A DNA stretch of 64,000 nt from Citrus sinensis. Taxonomy: Eukaryota; Streptophyta; Magnoliopsida; Sapindales; Rutaceae. Below, piece after piece: positions 23,401 through 36,321 of the stretch (within the stretch, counting starts at the first letter, position 1; every line of letters begins with the position of its first letter). A program made the position numbers and the translations under genes. The DNA lies in contig NC_068560.1 in the NCBI RefSeq assembly GCF_022201045.2, forward strand, positions 36,481,001-36,545,000, in the 5' to 3' direction. The notes under the pieces are model-generated. The model did no database searches, was not told the DNA's origin, and saw only the letters and a program-made list of their open reading frames with translations.

Positions 23401-25397
23401 CCATTTTCTGCATGGCCACCACTTTTCATAAATTTATTCAATTAATTTTGGAAACTTTATTTATTTATTTACTGAGAAAACAATTTTAGAAATTTCGGGG
23501 AATGGAGAAACTGTTGAGTGTTGAGTTTCATTTATGGGCAATTTTCATCTCTGCTCCAATGTCGTCTGTATTCTTGTTCCCCACGTGGAAATGCACACAG
23601 ATATTATGGGCTTTTGCCATCTGGTCTTTTACACATCAGCCGGGAATCAATCATCTGGGGTTAATAACATATGGATAACTAAATTTTTATACTTCTACAA
23701 ATACGAGCATAATTTCCCCATTTGTTTGATCAGGCCCCAGACTGGCGAGTGCTGCTGCAAGGTAAATTGCCAATCATTGTCAATTGATCAAAATTTAAGG
23801 TGCGTTTGGGGTTGAGATTGAGCAGTTGTAACTTAAAAGATATAATATTAAAGTATTTGATAAACATTAATTGTTATAGTTTGGAAACTGTGTTGATGAA
23901 GAAAAATCTATTATATTTTTAATAATTTTGTCAAGATTATTATTTAAAAATTATATTTACTATGTCTTTAATAATTAGGTCTCTAAATTTATAGTTGTAA
24001 CTTAAAAATTATGAAACCTTAATCCTAAAGAAGCTCTTAGTAAATGAACAAAGCTTCACCATGTGCCACAAGCAAGATCCACAAACAATTTGAAAAATAT
24101 TATTATTTTGTCTGTTTTTCGTTATTTCTCAAATTAACTAATTATTATTTATTAACTTTGAGAGACAATGTTATTTTTTTTAATTGTTTGAATAATGGTA
24201 CAAAATTAGTGAATGAAATACACCACTCACTTGTTTCCTTCTCTGATTTATTGCTCACACAATTTAATATTCGTTGTTTTAAATAATAGAAGATTAATTT
24301 GATCCGTTTTACATGATTTACTTGATCATGATCGGGGACCCGTTTGATAGCAATGATAAAAATTATACTTTATTTGTGAAAAATAAAAAAAATTTAGGAA
24401 CCTAATATTATTGTTACTTGGCTTCAATTTTGACGTGCGAAGGGCAAAACTGCAGGATAAACTCAGGTACATCAGGGGAAGGTGAAGGTGCGGATTACCA
24501 CACGAGGAGTGTCGTGCATACGATAACAAAGCGTGGTTGGCCGAGTTGTTGTCGCTCGTCTGTCGATGGCGTTGCACATTTCTTCTGAGCAATTCCCACG
24601 CTCTTCCAGTCAGGCTCCGGTCACATGGAGTCAGAAGTATTTCTTAATGGGACCACTTTGGTCATCAGATTGATTGATTTGACGTCGGTGCTCCTTAGTG
24701 TGGTTCTTTAAGCCAAACAATCAATCTTTGCTAACCAACGAAATTGATGCGGTTTAAGGTCTAAATTGGCCGTCACAAAGAGAAATTAGGATTTTCTTGC
24801 GTGTACTTAAAAGTAGATTTAGGCTATTATATACTAGAACTCTAGAATAAAGGGTACTTTCAAATTCTTCATGATTATGGAAGGTTGTGAAAACTGCTGC
24901 AGCTCTGTATATTCAAACCTTGCCAATCGCCAAAGAGAGAAAAACAATGGTGAAAAAACAAGCATTGATCCATTATTGATTATTACCAGTCCTTACCTTT
25001 ATATTCTTTTTAGGTGACAAATTCGAATAATAGTACCCAATGCTCGTCATTTCAAGACCCTTTTTCTTTCAATTCGCTGATTGGTCAATGTGCATGAAAT
25101 TAAACGATTGAGTAGTTTGACTAAACATCACCATAACAACTTTTACTCGTACAATAGAAGAAACCCAAAAACACAGGAATCGGTTCTTAATTCAAGTGTT
25201 GTGATGGGAAAGGAAAAGCACTTTCGTGATATACACAATGTGGCAATTTGAATGCTCTATATAACAAATGCTGTATAGTATAACCTATATGAACAATCAA
25301 AATGATGTCGACATGACACAATAAATTTCATTTTGTACACTGCCAAACGACGAGCAAGATCTCGGTGACAGGTGAATCGACATTGAACATTTCCTAG
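20411..25397. other. 5' UTR intron and intergenic region
   Basis: From 20411 to about 22250 this is probably 5' UTR and intron of the deSI gene. From there to 25397 it is AT-rich intergenic sequence with one MITE (23799-24032). Several short open frames (21746-22188, 22361-22879, 24326-24592) have no family signature and I do not call them genes. Confidence 0.5.
23799..24032. mobile_element. MITE of the GGGTGCGTTTGG family (PIF/Harbinger-like), copy 1
   Basis: The left end GGTGCGTTTGGGGTTGAG follows TAA, and the interior shares the AAGTATTTGATAAACA and AGTTGTAACTTAAAA segments with copies at 47322, 59498 and 60499. The right end is eroded, so the boundary is approximate and the 3-bp target duplication is not certain. 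Confidence 0.6.
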
Positions 25398-28300
25398 TCA
25401 CAGCGAACCAAGTGAGTTGAAATGAGTCCATGCCTCCTGTATGCCAGTAGATAAACTTTGTTAGGTCTGCTTAAACTCACAACTATATCAGAAACAAATT
25501 TGTCTTGCCATGGAGATGTTTCACTAGCCACTCCTCGTGGATAACTTAGCAGCTAAAGATTTTTTTTTTTAAACACTCAGATGTTATTTGCAACAAATAA
25601 CTATGATCTGTTTTTCATTCCATTGCTCCAAAAAAATGAGAGATATTATAAAGCAGCCAAATGATCAGAGAGTTCGGGTTGAAGTGGACATCTAGCTGAT
25701 CATCCCATGTTCATCAGTTCCTCATAAAAGAATTTGCTTGCCGATTGATCAGAAATAGTGTACAATCATAAAGAAGCTTCCCATTTCCAAAATCACATGA
25801 AACGTAATTTCACGTCATGAATATCAGAGGTTGAAATTAAATATGGATGCAGGGTACTTAGAAAGACAATCGTCAGGCTAACAATTTCATCTCTTATCAG
25901 GCTGAGAAGCATGAAGAGATCTTCTAATCGCGAGACTAAGTTGGCAGAGCCAGCATGCAAAGGGGTGCACTGCCCAGTTATGGAAATAACTACTCTGCAG
26001 TATATAACTAAATCTCCCTAGCAAGAAAATAAACATACGTCAATCCATTACCTGCAAAATATCGAAAACCTTTTCTGCAATGTATGTTTGTTGACAAGTT
26101 GCACCCTTTTGCTGCAGCTTATCGGGGTGTAGACAGAGTAAAGCTTTTTGATAAGATCTTTTCACTGCATTTCCCTCAATTATGTCAACAAGAGGAACAG
26201 GCTTCCATCCACTCGCAGGCCATAGAATCTGCATTTTTGGCCAAAATTAGTTCCAAGAAATCAAAGAAAGTGAAAAGGAATGTGGCTTAAGACTCCGGAG
26301 AGTAAAACCTTACAACATCCAGTTTCCAAGGATATAACTAAAAGTCATCAATCAGATAACCTACACCTAAAGTCATGCTAATTGCACACAACAAAGCGTC
26401 ATGGTTCAAGTTTACAAGTTATGACATAAGAGATATTTATTGACGCCAACAAATAAGAAGGTTAGAGAAACTAGACATAAACTAGAAGCACACCAATTCA
26501 AACGAGGTCAAGTCCTTTTATTGCCATTAACATAGTATATCCAGTATATGTCTCAAAGTACAACAAGAAACAAAGAGGTCTCCAAGAAGAAGAAAAAAGT
26601 GCTCAGAACTGAATCCATCCATACGCTAAACTCACATATTGTAGAGTTGACAGCAGTGAGCGTATGTTTCCTTCCTTTCCATTTGACCATTTTCGTATTT
26701 GAACATCAATTGCCTGCACCATCTGAAGTTTCAAAATTACTGTTCTACAAGAAGTTGTAAGCAACATGTTTACAGTGCATGTACTCTATATCACCTGGAA
26801 CTCTTGAGGATCATTGCCAAGTTTTCGTAGTTTGTTGTCATCTTTTGTTACCTGATTTACCTGTCACATAAGCCCAAGTGCGCCAACTTCTCAGAAAATG
26901 CAATTTATAACTAGATATTATACATGTGGAACATAATGCCCTTACATTCAAATGTAAGCATTCTTAGATATAAACCTTAATCTTATCGGATTGGATTTAG
27001 GGATGGCAAAAATCCCCACGGGGACGGGTACCCTCGGGGATTTTCCCCATTCGGGGAGGGTATGGGGATAATTTCATACCCAATTTCTTATTCGGGGAGG
27101 GGACGGGGAAATTTTTTTACCCAATTTCTTATTCGGGGAGGGGACGGGGATGAGGTGGAATCCCCATCCCCTACCCATTTCCCCATTTTAATTTTTAATT
27201 TAATTTTAATTTTTTAAAATTACTAGTAAATAAATTATAAAATTTAAATTATAAAATTATAAATATTGGTAAAAATAAAAAATATCAAAATATTTATATT
27301 ATTAAACTTTTAGGCCTAATTAGCTAATTAAAGTTCTAAATTTTTATTTAGGACATTAAAAAGACTGAGTAGATTTTATTAGCCAAATTTTTTTTAATTT
27401 TGATATTCTTTAAATATTTTAAACTTAAATCTATTTTTTATTTAATTTTAGATGTTATAATTGCCCACAGCGAATCACAATTTTAATATCTAATCTAATC
27501 TAATCTAATATTTACTTTTGATTTGCTCCGATTTAACTATTGTGTTGTAAAGGGAATAGTCCACATTTATAAAGTGCCCACGCCACCATTGAAAAAGTTA
27601 ATTTTGAATCTAAATTTGATTTTATTTGTAACAATTTTGTATTAGACTATTAATTTGTTCATGATAGTTTGTAAAATAAGTTTGTATCTCTTGTATGTTG
27701 CGTTACTTACTAATTTAATGTATGTGACTTTTGTAATAGATATTAATGTAAGATATATTTCGAACTTTACTTTTATTTGAATTTTTTATTTTAATATGAT
27801 TAACTCAAAATCGAAAAAAAAATGTATTAGTTAATCGGGGATCGGGGACCCTCGGGGATCCCCTGTTATTATTCGGGGAGGGGATGGGGATTCTCTCAAG
27901 TAATTCTGACGGGGACGGAGAGGGGATGGGGACATACGTAAAATATCGGGGATGGGTACGGGGAGATCGGTCCCCTCCCCTCCCCTCCCCATTGCCATCC
28001 CTAATTGGATTCATGTGTATGAGTTAAATAACTTAGCATCGACATTTCTCTTCTATATGGCAAATGATCAAGTAGGTAATAAGTGGAAAAAATATATATA
28101 TAGAATCGTTTTCTTCTGGGATAAATCACAAACCAGAGAGTTTCCTTGGAAGGACTTATCTATATCGCCAGTTTCCTTTGAGCCATTACCTCCTGATTCT
28201 GGAAAAAGTACATGTATAATCATGATCAAGTACCAAATGAAAAAGTTAAATTGTATGTTAAACAAGCTGTGGTCAGAGGGTCTGATGGCAAAATAGTGAT

Positions 28301-31300
28301 GGCAGCTGTCAAAACTGTACCATTTAGAGGAGAAGCAAGATACTCAGAAGCTGAAGCTGTGGAATGGGGGGTCCAGGTTGCAACAGAAGCAAAAATGCAG
28401 TCAGTGATTGTAGAAACAGATTGCCTGGAAGTGACTAATTTAGTCAACAAGAAGTTAGGAAGCAGGACCGAAATTTTTTGGGTGATTTCAGAGATTCAAA
28501 GCATGTGTAGGCAGTTTGAGTTTGTCAGGATTGAGCATACCCCCAGAACTTGTAATTTAGAAGCTCACTGTCTAGCGAAATTTGCCATAGACTTTAAAGA
28601 GTCAGTTGTATGGGCCAATGAAATTCCTCAGGCCGTTTTGGATGTATTCACAAAGTTGAAGCAATGAAAGTCTTACTTTCCTTCTCAAAAAAAAAAGAGG
28701 GAAAAAGTTCAGTTTGGGGGGGGGGGGGGGTGTTGGGGACAGAAATTGCACAGCACAAGAATCGACTTTGACATGTCAACAAATTGCTACACTGGAGACT
28801 AGATTAGCCTAAGCTATTATTTCACCGTAGTTGATGGTGAGAAACTGAAAATGCTGGTGCAGCTCATAACCTGCCAGCTGACAAGTACTAAATAAATCCA
28901 CTTCTACGATAACAGAAGGTTAGAATAACTAACCAGTACTTGAGCTATCCTTCCATTCAGGAGTCCCATTAGACATATGGTTGGTGGTGTTAGTGGCAGC
29001 CTGCTGTTTTTCTGAGTGTGGAAGATTTCCATTGACCTGAAAGATTACAGAGAACATTCATTTTTTCAGACTCACCAAAACTTCGGAGGGAAAAAGGAAA
29101 AAGATTTTTGCAACTGGAAGATCTCACATTCAATGTATCATTGGTATGTAATTGAGAGAAATCAAATTATAGTAAGTTGAGTACCATGATAGGAGTATCA
29201 GGGAATGATTTTTTCTCATGCTTAGTGGACTTGTGAATTTTCCCATCTGGTGCAATCTTGCTAAAATTTGCATCTTTCTCTGGTTTCGAATTGCCCGTAC
29301 CCTTCCATCTAGAGCTCTTACTCTGAGGGTCGACATTGATTTTTGATTTTGATAAACCTTCCTGGTTGAAAATTTTAACAAACTCTTTGACCTTTCCCCT
29401 AACTCCGGTTTTGCAGAGATCTTTAGAGTTCATGGGTGAACCCTGTAGGCCACCTTTACCAACTTCACCACACTCCCGCTTTACATCTTGTTTCTTTTTG
29501 TTTTTACTGAAATAGGGAACTACCGATGATTTTTTAGTACATTTCACTTTACTTTCTTTTTCACTAGCATTTTTGTTCATCTCTTCATTGCCTGCCAGAA
29601 TCAGAAAAACCACTTTTAGTTTAAGGAAGATAAATGTAAAATAAAATCATAAGACAGTACAGTTCACCACTGATATAATTGATCTAGAACATGGCTCACT
29701 TCGTTCATAATGATCATTGTAGAACAGAGAACAAAGAGGTTTCAACTCAGGCTTGTGAGCTTCTTCAGCAACCACTGAAACTTTCTCTAATTCATTGTGC
29801 AAACCTATCTCAGACTGTGAATGGGATTTTGTTTCTTCTCCTGTATTCTCTAAGGTAGCATCACCAGGATCAGCTGTTGGCCACGTTTCTACTGTATTTT
29901 CAGTGCTTGTATCAGGAGGTGCAGTGTCATTTTGTTTGTTATGTTCTATTCTGAAGGACTCGCTATCTGCTAAGACTCCAACATTTAAATGGAGTTTAGT
30001 ATCATGTAATGTCTCTGTAGGTAATTCTTTCTCACCTCCTACCCATCCATCAGAGCTTGAGCATTTATCAGCATCATTATTTTCTTTTGATTTTGATCTA
30101 TTCACTTCCCTGAGAGGCATATCAAATGGCACCCTCTTGCTTGCCCATTTGTATATTGAGAAGTGAAATAGGTTGCCACTAGTCAGAACTTCTGAACTAT
30201 TTGATTCCATTTTTGAATTACCTACTGTCTCTGTATCAGCATCTTTGTTGCTAAGAGAAAACTCCCGGGATAAGATGCTTTGGCGATACGAAGATCGAGT
30301 CTCATTTCCCTCCTCACGACTCAGGTTTAGGCTTGATGATCTCAAAAGAGAAGAAGAATGATGGTTTATACCATTTGAAGTACCATCCTGGCTTTTATAT
30401 GGGCTACGAGGAGCTAAACCAAATGTTGGAAGTTCCATCCCTTTCGTGAATTTAGCAGGGAGGCTGTAAAGTAAAATGAAATGCAAGTATGCCAACAGGA
30501 AACATGAACCATGATCAGAAAGTAAAACATGGGAACATATCCACATTCAGTATACATGTTGTCATGTTGACAAGCAAACAGGCAGTAATATGCATATATA
30601 ATAAAAAAGGCTAATGTAGGAAACTTGGCGAGTCTTAGCTTGGTATTCAGTTATATGAATCAACATAGAAGTTCCTAATTTGTACATAGGTAGATGTTTC
30701 TAAATGCCAGCCAAACATAGCAGTTTGTGTGCGTCAAAACAGAAGAGGCACTGGATACAGTGAGTTAAGGTAAAAGAAGATTCAAAATATTGATAACCGG
30801 AAACCATTTAAGTCAGGTTATTCACCACATCATTATTGTCTTTTCTCTCAAATTTTCCAATAATTAAATGGAACTAAGAGTAAAAACCTGAATTCTGCAT
30901 GAATTGAAATCCCAGAAGGCTCAGCTTTAGGTGGCAGCGGGCGTGCAGGGCTTAAAACTCGAGAAGCCGGTGACGAAGAAGAATAAGGGTCCCGGTCACA
31001 AATCCTGGGAGAAGAACTCAAAGACCCGTTGCCTCTAAAAATGTCATCAAAAAAGTTCTCACTTGGATAACGCCTCCGATTCATGCCCTCTTCCCCGAAC
31101 ACCGGCTTCTCCCTTACACCATTCCAAGAATTACGAGAAGCAACAGTTTCGTCATCCCCTCTAAAGCCATCGTTTTCTGTAACTTCACTGGGACTGTAAC
31201 TGCATCGTGTCTCATGCATTGAGGACCGCCTCGGTGGGCCACCAAACACGTCGTCAAAATCAATATCTGAGTTTCCGCCAGCTGCCGTGGGCTTGGGGGA

Positions 31301-31381
31301 AGATGAAGAATGCTCGTTCATGAATGATCTTTGGGGACCATAGCCCAGAAGAACGCTTTCTCTTTGAGAAAATCTCTCCAT
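25398..31381 (-). CDS. JAC1: JAC1-like auxilin-type J-domain protein (chloroplast accumulation response)
   Basis: Auxilin-like J protein; JAC1 in Arabidopsis is needed for blue-light chloroplast accumulation movement. Exons in gene order: 30888-31381, 29700-30463, 29185-29591, 28934-29036, 26795-26860, 26636-26713, 26052-26228, 25398-25436. The N-terminus has the family block [14 protein letters not shown], and [18 protein letters not shown] at the end of exon 1. The middle is Ser/Lys-rich and disordered. The C-terminal J domain has [20 protein letters not shown], then [13 protein letters not shown], the HPD triplet in [13 protein letters not shown], and ends [12 protein letters not shown]. 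All joins keep phase except exon 4 to 5: exon 4 ends in phase 1 but exon 5 must start in phase 0, so a short exon is missing from my model or a non-standard site is used. That 2-kb intron holds hAT copy 2 and a LINE tail. Total about 710 aa. Confidence 0.82.
26998..28003 (-). mobile_element. Non-autonomous hAT-type DNA transposon, copy 2 (reverse orientation)
   Basis: A 1006-bp element with the same 12-bp ends (TAGGGATGGCAA / TTGCCATCCCTA) and the same G/C-run termini as copies 1 and 3, in the opposite orientation. The 8-bp target duplication ATTGGATT is perfect (26990-26997 and 28004-28011). It lies in an intron of the JAC1-like gene, next to a LINE tail. No transposase frame. Confidence 0.93.
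28012..28690 (+). mobile_element. 5'-truncated LINE tail with RNase H domain
   Basis: The frame to 28667 encodes a plant LINE-type RNase H (RVT_3) domain: [55 protein letters not shown], then [22 protein letters not shown] near the end. The ordered acidic residues (E in AEAVEWG, D in ETDCLE) and the late N-AH pattern fit the domain. The stop is followed by a short 3' UTR and an A-run at about 28687-28698. It sits antisense in the JAC1 intron. The 5' part is lost; the first part (28012-28210) is in a different frame. No clear target duplication was seen. Confidence 0.75.
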
Positions 31382-33017
31382 TTTAAACAGCACAGTACTA
31401 TTATCCCTCCAAAAACTTCACTGACTTAAAAGAAAATTGGCGGGAAATGGAAATCCCATAAGCACGAGACGAGACTGACGGCTAAACGAAACGCAAGAGT
31501 GATTTCAAACTTTTCAATGTTTGCTGTTGATAAAATTGTGGAATGATGTTGGCGAGGCGATGGTTTGAAAGAGAGAAATCGGAGGAAGAAGAAGACAGAG
31601 TGGGGCAGTTTTGCGAGGTTTTGAAGCCACACAAGACCGGTAGTGAGGATCTATCTATCTACATGTTTGGATCGGATAAGAAAAATCCAATTGACAAAGT
31701 ATAATTTGTCATGTACCATGCACGCATATTCTTTTATTAATTAAATTCTCTTGGTGACCGTTACATTGGAATTAAATTAGTTTTGTGATACTGCTCTTAC
31801 TAGCGTTCGCTTTCTTTTTGTACAAGCCACAGCCTGATAGTTATGGCTGTGGAATTATGGTCTCTTATTGGTTTTCCGATTGGATACAAACATCATCAAC
31901 TAGATAAACTTTTTTTTTATTTTCTTCGGCTGTTTGTTTGCTTTTCCTATTTTGGAAATAAGCGGGGTCAGCTGATTGCCTGATTCGGCTCCCACGATGG
32001 GTATCAGCACCGTTAATCTTTTCAGGTTCTCTCAAATCTCAATCGGAGCGCATGGACCACCGCTCTCACGGGACCTCACCTCACAATGCTCGTGAATCGA
32101 AGAGTCTTGGACAATATCAATGTACTTGCCCGGTTGCCCTTTTAACTAGTATTGTCTAAAGGCTAGGCGCACGACAGTGGGGACACCCTATAACCTGACA
32201 GAAGATTATTTCCTTGTAAAATGGGGTCTTAAGTCCATGTGCTTTTATAGAGTTGATTTTTTTTTTTCTTCCAAGTATTTATAACTAAATCCATAAAAAT
32301 AAATTATGATATAATAATGTATTATTTAAAATATAAAAAAAAAAATTCAAACCATGGATGGTTAGGGTGGTAAGGGGTTTCCAATAAATTGTCAACTTCA
32401 ATTTCACAGTTAGCGAGCAGTTGATTTCAGTTAAAATTAATAAAACTTGAAAGAAAGCACCCCTGTTTTCTGATCATAAGCCTTAGGCTCGGGTTTGGTG
32501 TTGCTGTTAAGTGGCTGCGGTTCCAAAGCCAAGTTGTTAAAAGAATTTTGGCAAAAACTTTCAACTTCCAAACTCTTCCAGGATTAGTACTCCTACGCCA
32601 ATTAATTGCCTTATTAGATTCCTCCAATCACCTCTACCTAGCCTATCCATGATCCAAACACTACAAGGGTTTACACCAAACAACACATAGAAAAGCTAAA
32701 AAGACGACACATAACTGTATATCAAAGCTCTTTACCATTAAAGACAACAAAACCTTGATAAGATTTTTTCGGTATACAAGATATAGAACAAAAGTATCCA
32801 TGTGAAGCACCCAGGTGAAACCTAAACAAAAAGTAAAAGCAATCCAAAGGAAAATTTGAAAAGAACAACCAGGAAGGAGGAACTGAGAAGTTTTGTCACA
32901 TTTCTCTCAGGAATCTAAGATCAGATTAAACTACCTGCATGAAGAGAACAATAGCAACTAGCAGGAACTGAACTTATGTGGCCATCAGGGAGACAAACTA
33001 TATCTTTTGTTCCATTA
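31382..33017. other. Intergenic: JAC1 5' region and RRA 3' region
   Basis: The left 250 bases are likely JAC1 5' UTR and promoter. The right part holds the RRA 3' UTR (to about 32700). No gene signature was seen in between; the short frames at 31426 and 32427 look like chance. Confidence 0.5.
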
Positions 33018-34760
33018 CTACCAATCAGAACCAACAGGGAAACCATCCAGTGCGTCTTGCTTGCCATTGACATAGAATTCTACAATTGCTAACATTCTTG
33101 GAAATTTATCTGGGTGGTAATTTACATGAACGACTACTGGCTTTAACTTTTTTAGATTAGCATCTTTCCTTACCGTCTTGAAGAGGACCTTACTGTTCAT
33201 AAATAGATAGAAATCCATAACTCTCTTAGAAGCATGAAGCCCATAATACCCAGGATGTGAAGGGAAAAAGAGCTCCTCATTAAAAACCGCTTGGTCCCAT
33301 GCCTTTTCCTTACCCAATCGATCTGCCACACGATCCAAAAGCTCAATGGAAGGAATCGTAGGCCTTATGTAAAAGAAACCAGAATTAAAAACCCATATCC
33401 TCATAGTATGAGCATATCGAGCCCAACCCATGGCTGGTTCATCAAAGACATCATTATATCCATAAGCAGTCATATTATTGTGACCATCAGTCATAGACTC
33501 CACATCTGAATCTCGATACAGATACTCAAATGGGTTTTGCAAGAACACTATATCAATATCTGAGAGAAGAACACTGTAACCCAGCTGCAAAAACTCTCTC
33601 AAAACACGAAACTTCAATCCAGAGACAGCATGGTTACCACCCTTCCTTGCAATTGAATCAATACCCTCATCTGGATCTCTCTGGTACACTGGAATATCAT
33701 TCGTTTTGCAGTATTCTGCCGTCTGATCATCTAATGCCACAACAAGATAATTGGTTATACCAACTCTCTTGATGTTGGTAGACCACACCTCTAACATACT
33801 TTTCACATTCGAATTGGCGAGCGCAACTATGAGTTCTTTTCCAACAGCAACTTCCTCCAAGATCTTTGCCAATCGTGGATTTACAGATTCATCAGGAACA
33901 ACAGTAGGGCTAGTTCTCAAAGCCTTCACAGTTCCAAAAGGCCCAACTTTATGCTGTTCACCCAATACCATCACCTGCTTCTGAGCTTGATCTTTTCCTT
34001 GTTCAGCCAGCCGTAATTTTGCAGTGAGCTGCCTGACCTGCTTCTGCAACTCGGCATTCTTCTCTGTTAGTGATGCAATATCTGACTTCAGCATGTTAAC
34101 CCGTTCTGGTGACTCACACGAAGAGCCAGCCTAACAAACGAGCAGTAGAAGTAAGACAGAAAGACAATTCTTCAATAATGAATACCAATTGCAAATTGTC
34201 ATACCAACAACACCAAGGGAGTAGTCACCAGCGAAGAATATAAAAACAAAGCATTTTATGCTACAACATCCCAGAACGTCATTGTACCAAGAGTAAATAC
34301 AAACACAATACTTACATTAATCAGGGCATAAACGATAAACGAAATTCATTGCCCATCACAAATTATGCATTCAATACACTTTCAAAAAGTCAATCAAAAT
34401 AAGTCAACGTTCTCAAGTTGACGAAATATTAAAAATTTTAATCTAACTGAGCATCACAGTTAATGCCATTGAGTCAATTGAGAACAAATAAACAGAAATA
34501 CTAACAAATTAGCAATTCAAACTAAAAACCTAAGAAAACGGAGTATTTTGAGATTCAGGTACAATGATGAATCAAAGCAAGATTTTTGAAACCTGGACAT
34601 TTTTCTTGACGAGTTGACGATCTTGGATAGGCAAATTGGAGCTGAAGAAACCATGAGGAAACAAGAAAGCGAAGACGCAACCAACAAGGACTCCAATCAC
34701 AATGGCTATTGCTATTCGAGATCCGCGAATCGATTGTACTTTTTCTCTACGCCCAGCCAT
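33018..34760 (-). CDS. Arabinosyltransferase of the RRA (reduced residual arabinose) family, GT77
   Basis: Golgi type II membrane glycosyltransferase that adds the second arabinose to hydroxyproline-linked arabinans on extensins (function known for the RRA family). Two exons, 34593-34760 and 33018-34130, give 426 aa, the usual family length. Exon 1 has a short basic cytosolic tail and one membrane anchor ([19 protein letters not shown], about 17-35). A coiled-coil stem follows ([19 protein letters not shown]). The catalytic region has the DxD motif in [18 protein letters not shown], then [20 protein letters not shown] and [30 protein letters not shown]-type and [17 protein letters not shown] blocks follow. 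Exon 2 opens with [15 protein letters not shown], matching family members. Which RRA paralogue it is cannot be told here. Confidence 0.94.
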
Positions 34761-36321
34761 CTCTTCACAATCTCTCTTCGCAGCTCACAATTTATACGAA
34801 TATTCAATTTATACGAATATACTTTTCCTTTCTGGCATCAATAGAGCCAGATTTTGATAGATCTTGTATTCGAGGAGATTAACGTGATGTTTGAACGCTA
34901 TCTCCGGATTCTCCTTCAGTGTTTATACTACGGAATCAAGATCATTTACTGAAGGGAGACAGAGGGAAAACGTTTTGGCAAGGCAGATTAGACTACCGTC
35001 CGGATCCAGTGTTTTGCGGAGTAGTTGTTAACTGATCCTAGCCAGTAGATGGTGAGACTTCACTTGATGTTTGAAACAAGATGTGATCGCACGGCTCAAA
35101 ATTTCTCGATGACTTTTGACTTATTTGTCGACGGCGATTCCTTCAGGATTTAAAATTGATTAATTACATAAACACGTTTTTGACAAAAAATAACGCATTT
35201 CATAAAGGAAAGGAAAAGGTCTTCCCATTCTATTGTGATTATTAACTTTCGGGATAAGCACTACTATTGTCTGAACCTCAAACATGTCGTGACTCACGAG
35301 GCTGCTGATGATAATAAACCTGGATCAGGTGAGTGTACTGTGTACTTGGAACTAAAAATCTCCATTCGTTTTTGTTCCCTAAGAGTAAAATGCATTTCAA
35401 AACATGATCGATTCACACCCATGACCTTGATTGTATATGGTGTCAAAAAAAATTGATATATTTTTGGAGAAATTACTTGCACATTTCTGTTCTTTTTCCG
35501 TGCTGATGGACATACTTATTGAGTTCGCGCCAACATCAGACAGCTTCAATTCCAGCCAAATATTTTTATACGTAGATGTTCACACTACTTTTACAGGCTA
35601 GGCCACTTCAACATTCGTGAAAAAAACAAACACACATCCGGCATCAGAGCCTTTTAACCCTTTAACCAATCATACAAATTTACATCAAATCTTATATAAC
35701 ACTATTCAGACTTTAACCCTCAACCTTCACTCAAATTTAAAAAAAAAATTAAATTAAATTAAACACCCACAATACATCTGGAGAGATTCGAACCACTTCC
35801 CCTCCACAAGTGGTTATATTTAATCTCATGAGCAATCATCTCATTAATTTTTTTTTAAAAAAAAAAAAAATTAACCAACCAAACAATTTATCTTTAATCT
35901 CGCACTAGATGGCTGACACAATTGTGGACTGGCACCAACTACTCTTGAATTGTGGTATTTCTCCGTTACTTATATTTTAATTACGCATACCTGTCTGCAT
36001 AGCTGTAATGACTAAAGGGCTTTAACAACCAACTAGTTCATATCATACATTATTACTAAAAATAAAAATAAAAAAACAAAAAATATATATATATAGTTAC
36101 ACAAGTTGCGGTTCTATCGTGGGAACTGGAAGCACCTCGATCACCAAACTCTCTCACAATTATACAGCACCTCGACAACGATAAACTATAAACAGACAAA
36201 AATAGAGGTGGTCCCGGGAATCTCAGATGCCCACAAAATACCAATCGATTAAACAGATCTGCTTCCTAAAAAAATCATCTAGAAGCTGTTAACAGGGTCC
36301 TTTCAAGTCCTTGTAACATGC
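34761..36321. other. Intergenic: RRA promoter to PP2C 3' end
   Basis: RRA 5' UTR and promoter lie on the left; PP2C 3' UTR on the right. A tRNA-derived SINE candidate lies at 35745-35870. Nothing else recognisable; the frames at 35235-35482 and 36056-36244 carry no family signature. Confidence 0.5.
35745..35870 (-). mobile_element. tRNA-derived SINE candidate
   Basis: On the reverse strand AGTGGTTCGAATCTC is a near-consensus pol III B box. Upstream is GATGATTGCTCATGAGATTA in the A-box position, and the 3' end is a T/A-rich tail (TTTAATTTAATTTAATTTTT). Total about 125 bp fits a small plant SINE. The A box is weak and the target duplication is not clear. Confidence 0.45.

Noticed and set aside
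24326-24592. 88-codon reverse frame
   Set aside because: No recognisable motif, no splice context, AT-rich tail; treated as chance.
27805-28014. Proline-rich frame at the end of hAT copy 2, and similar frames at 5566-5793 and 47560-47861
   Set aside because: They arise from the G/C-run ends of the hAT-type elements and recur in each copy by sequence identity, not by coding constraint.
29795-30361. Forward frames over 29.8-30.4 kb
   Set aside because: They are antisense shadows of JAC1 exon 2.
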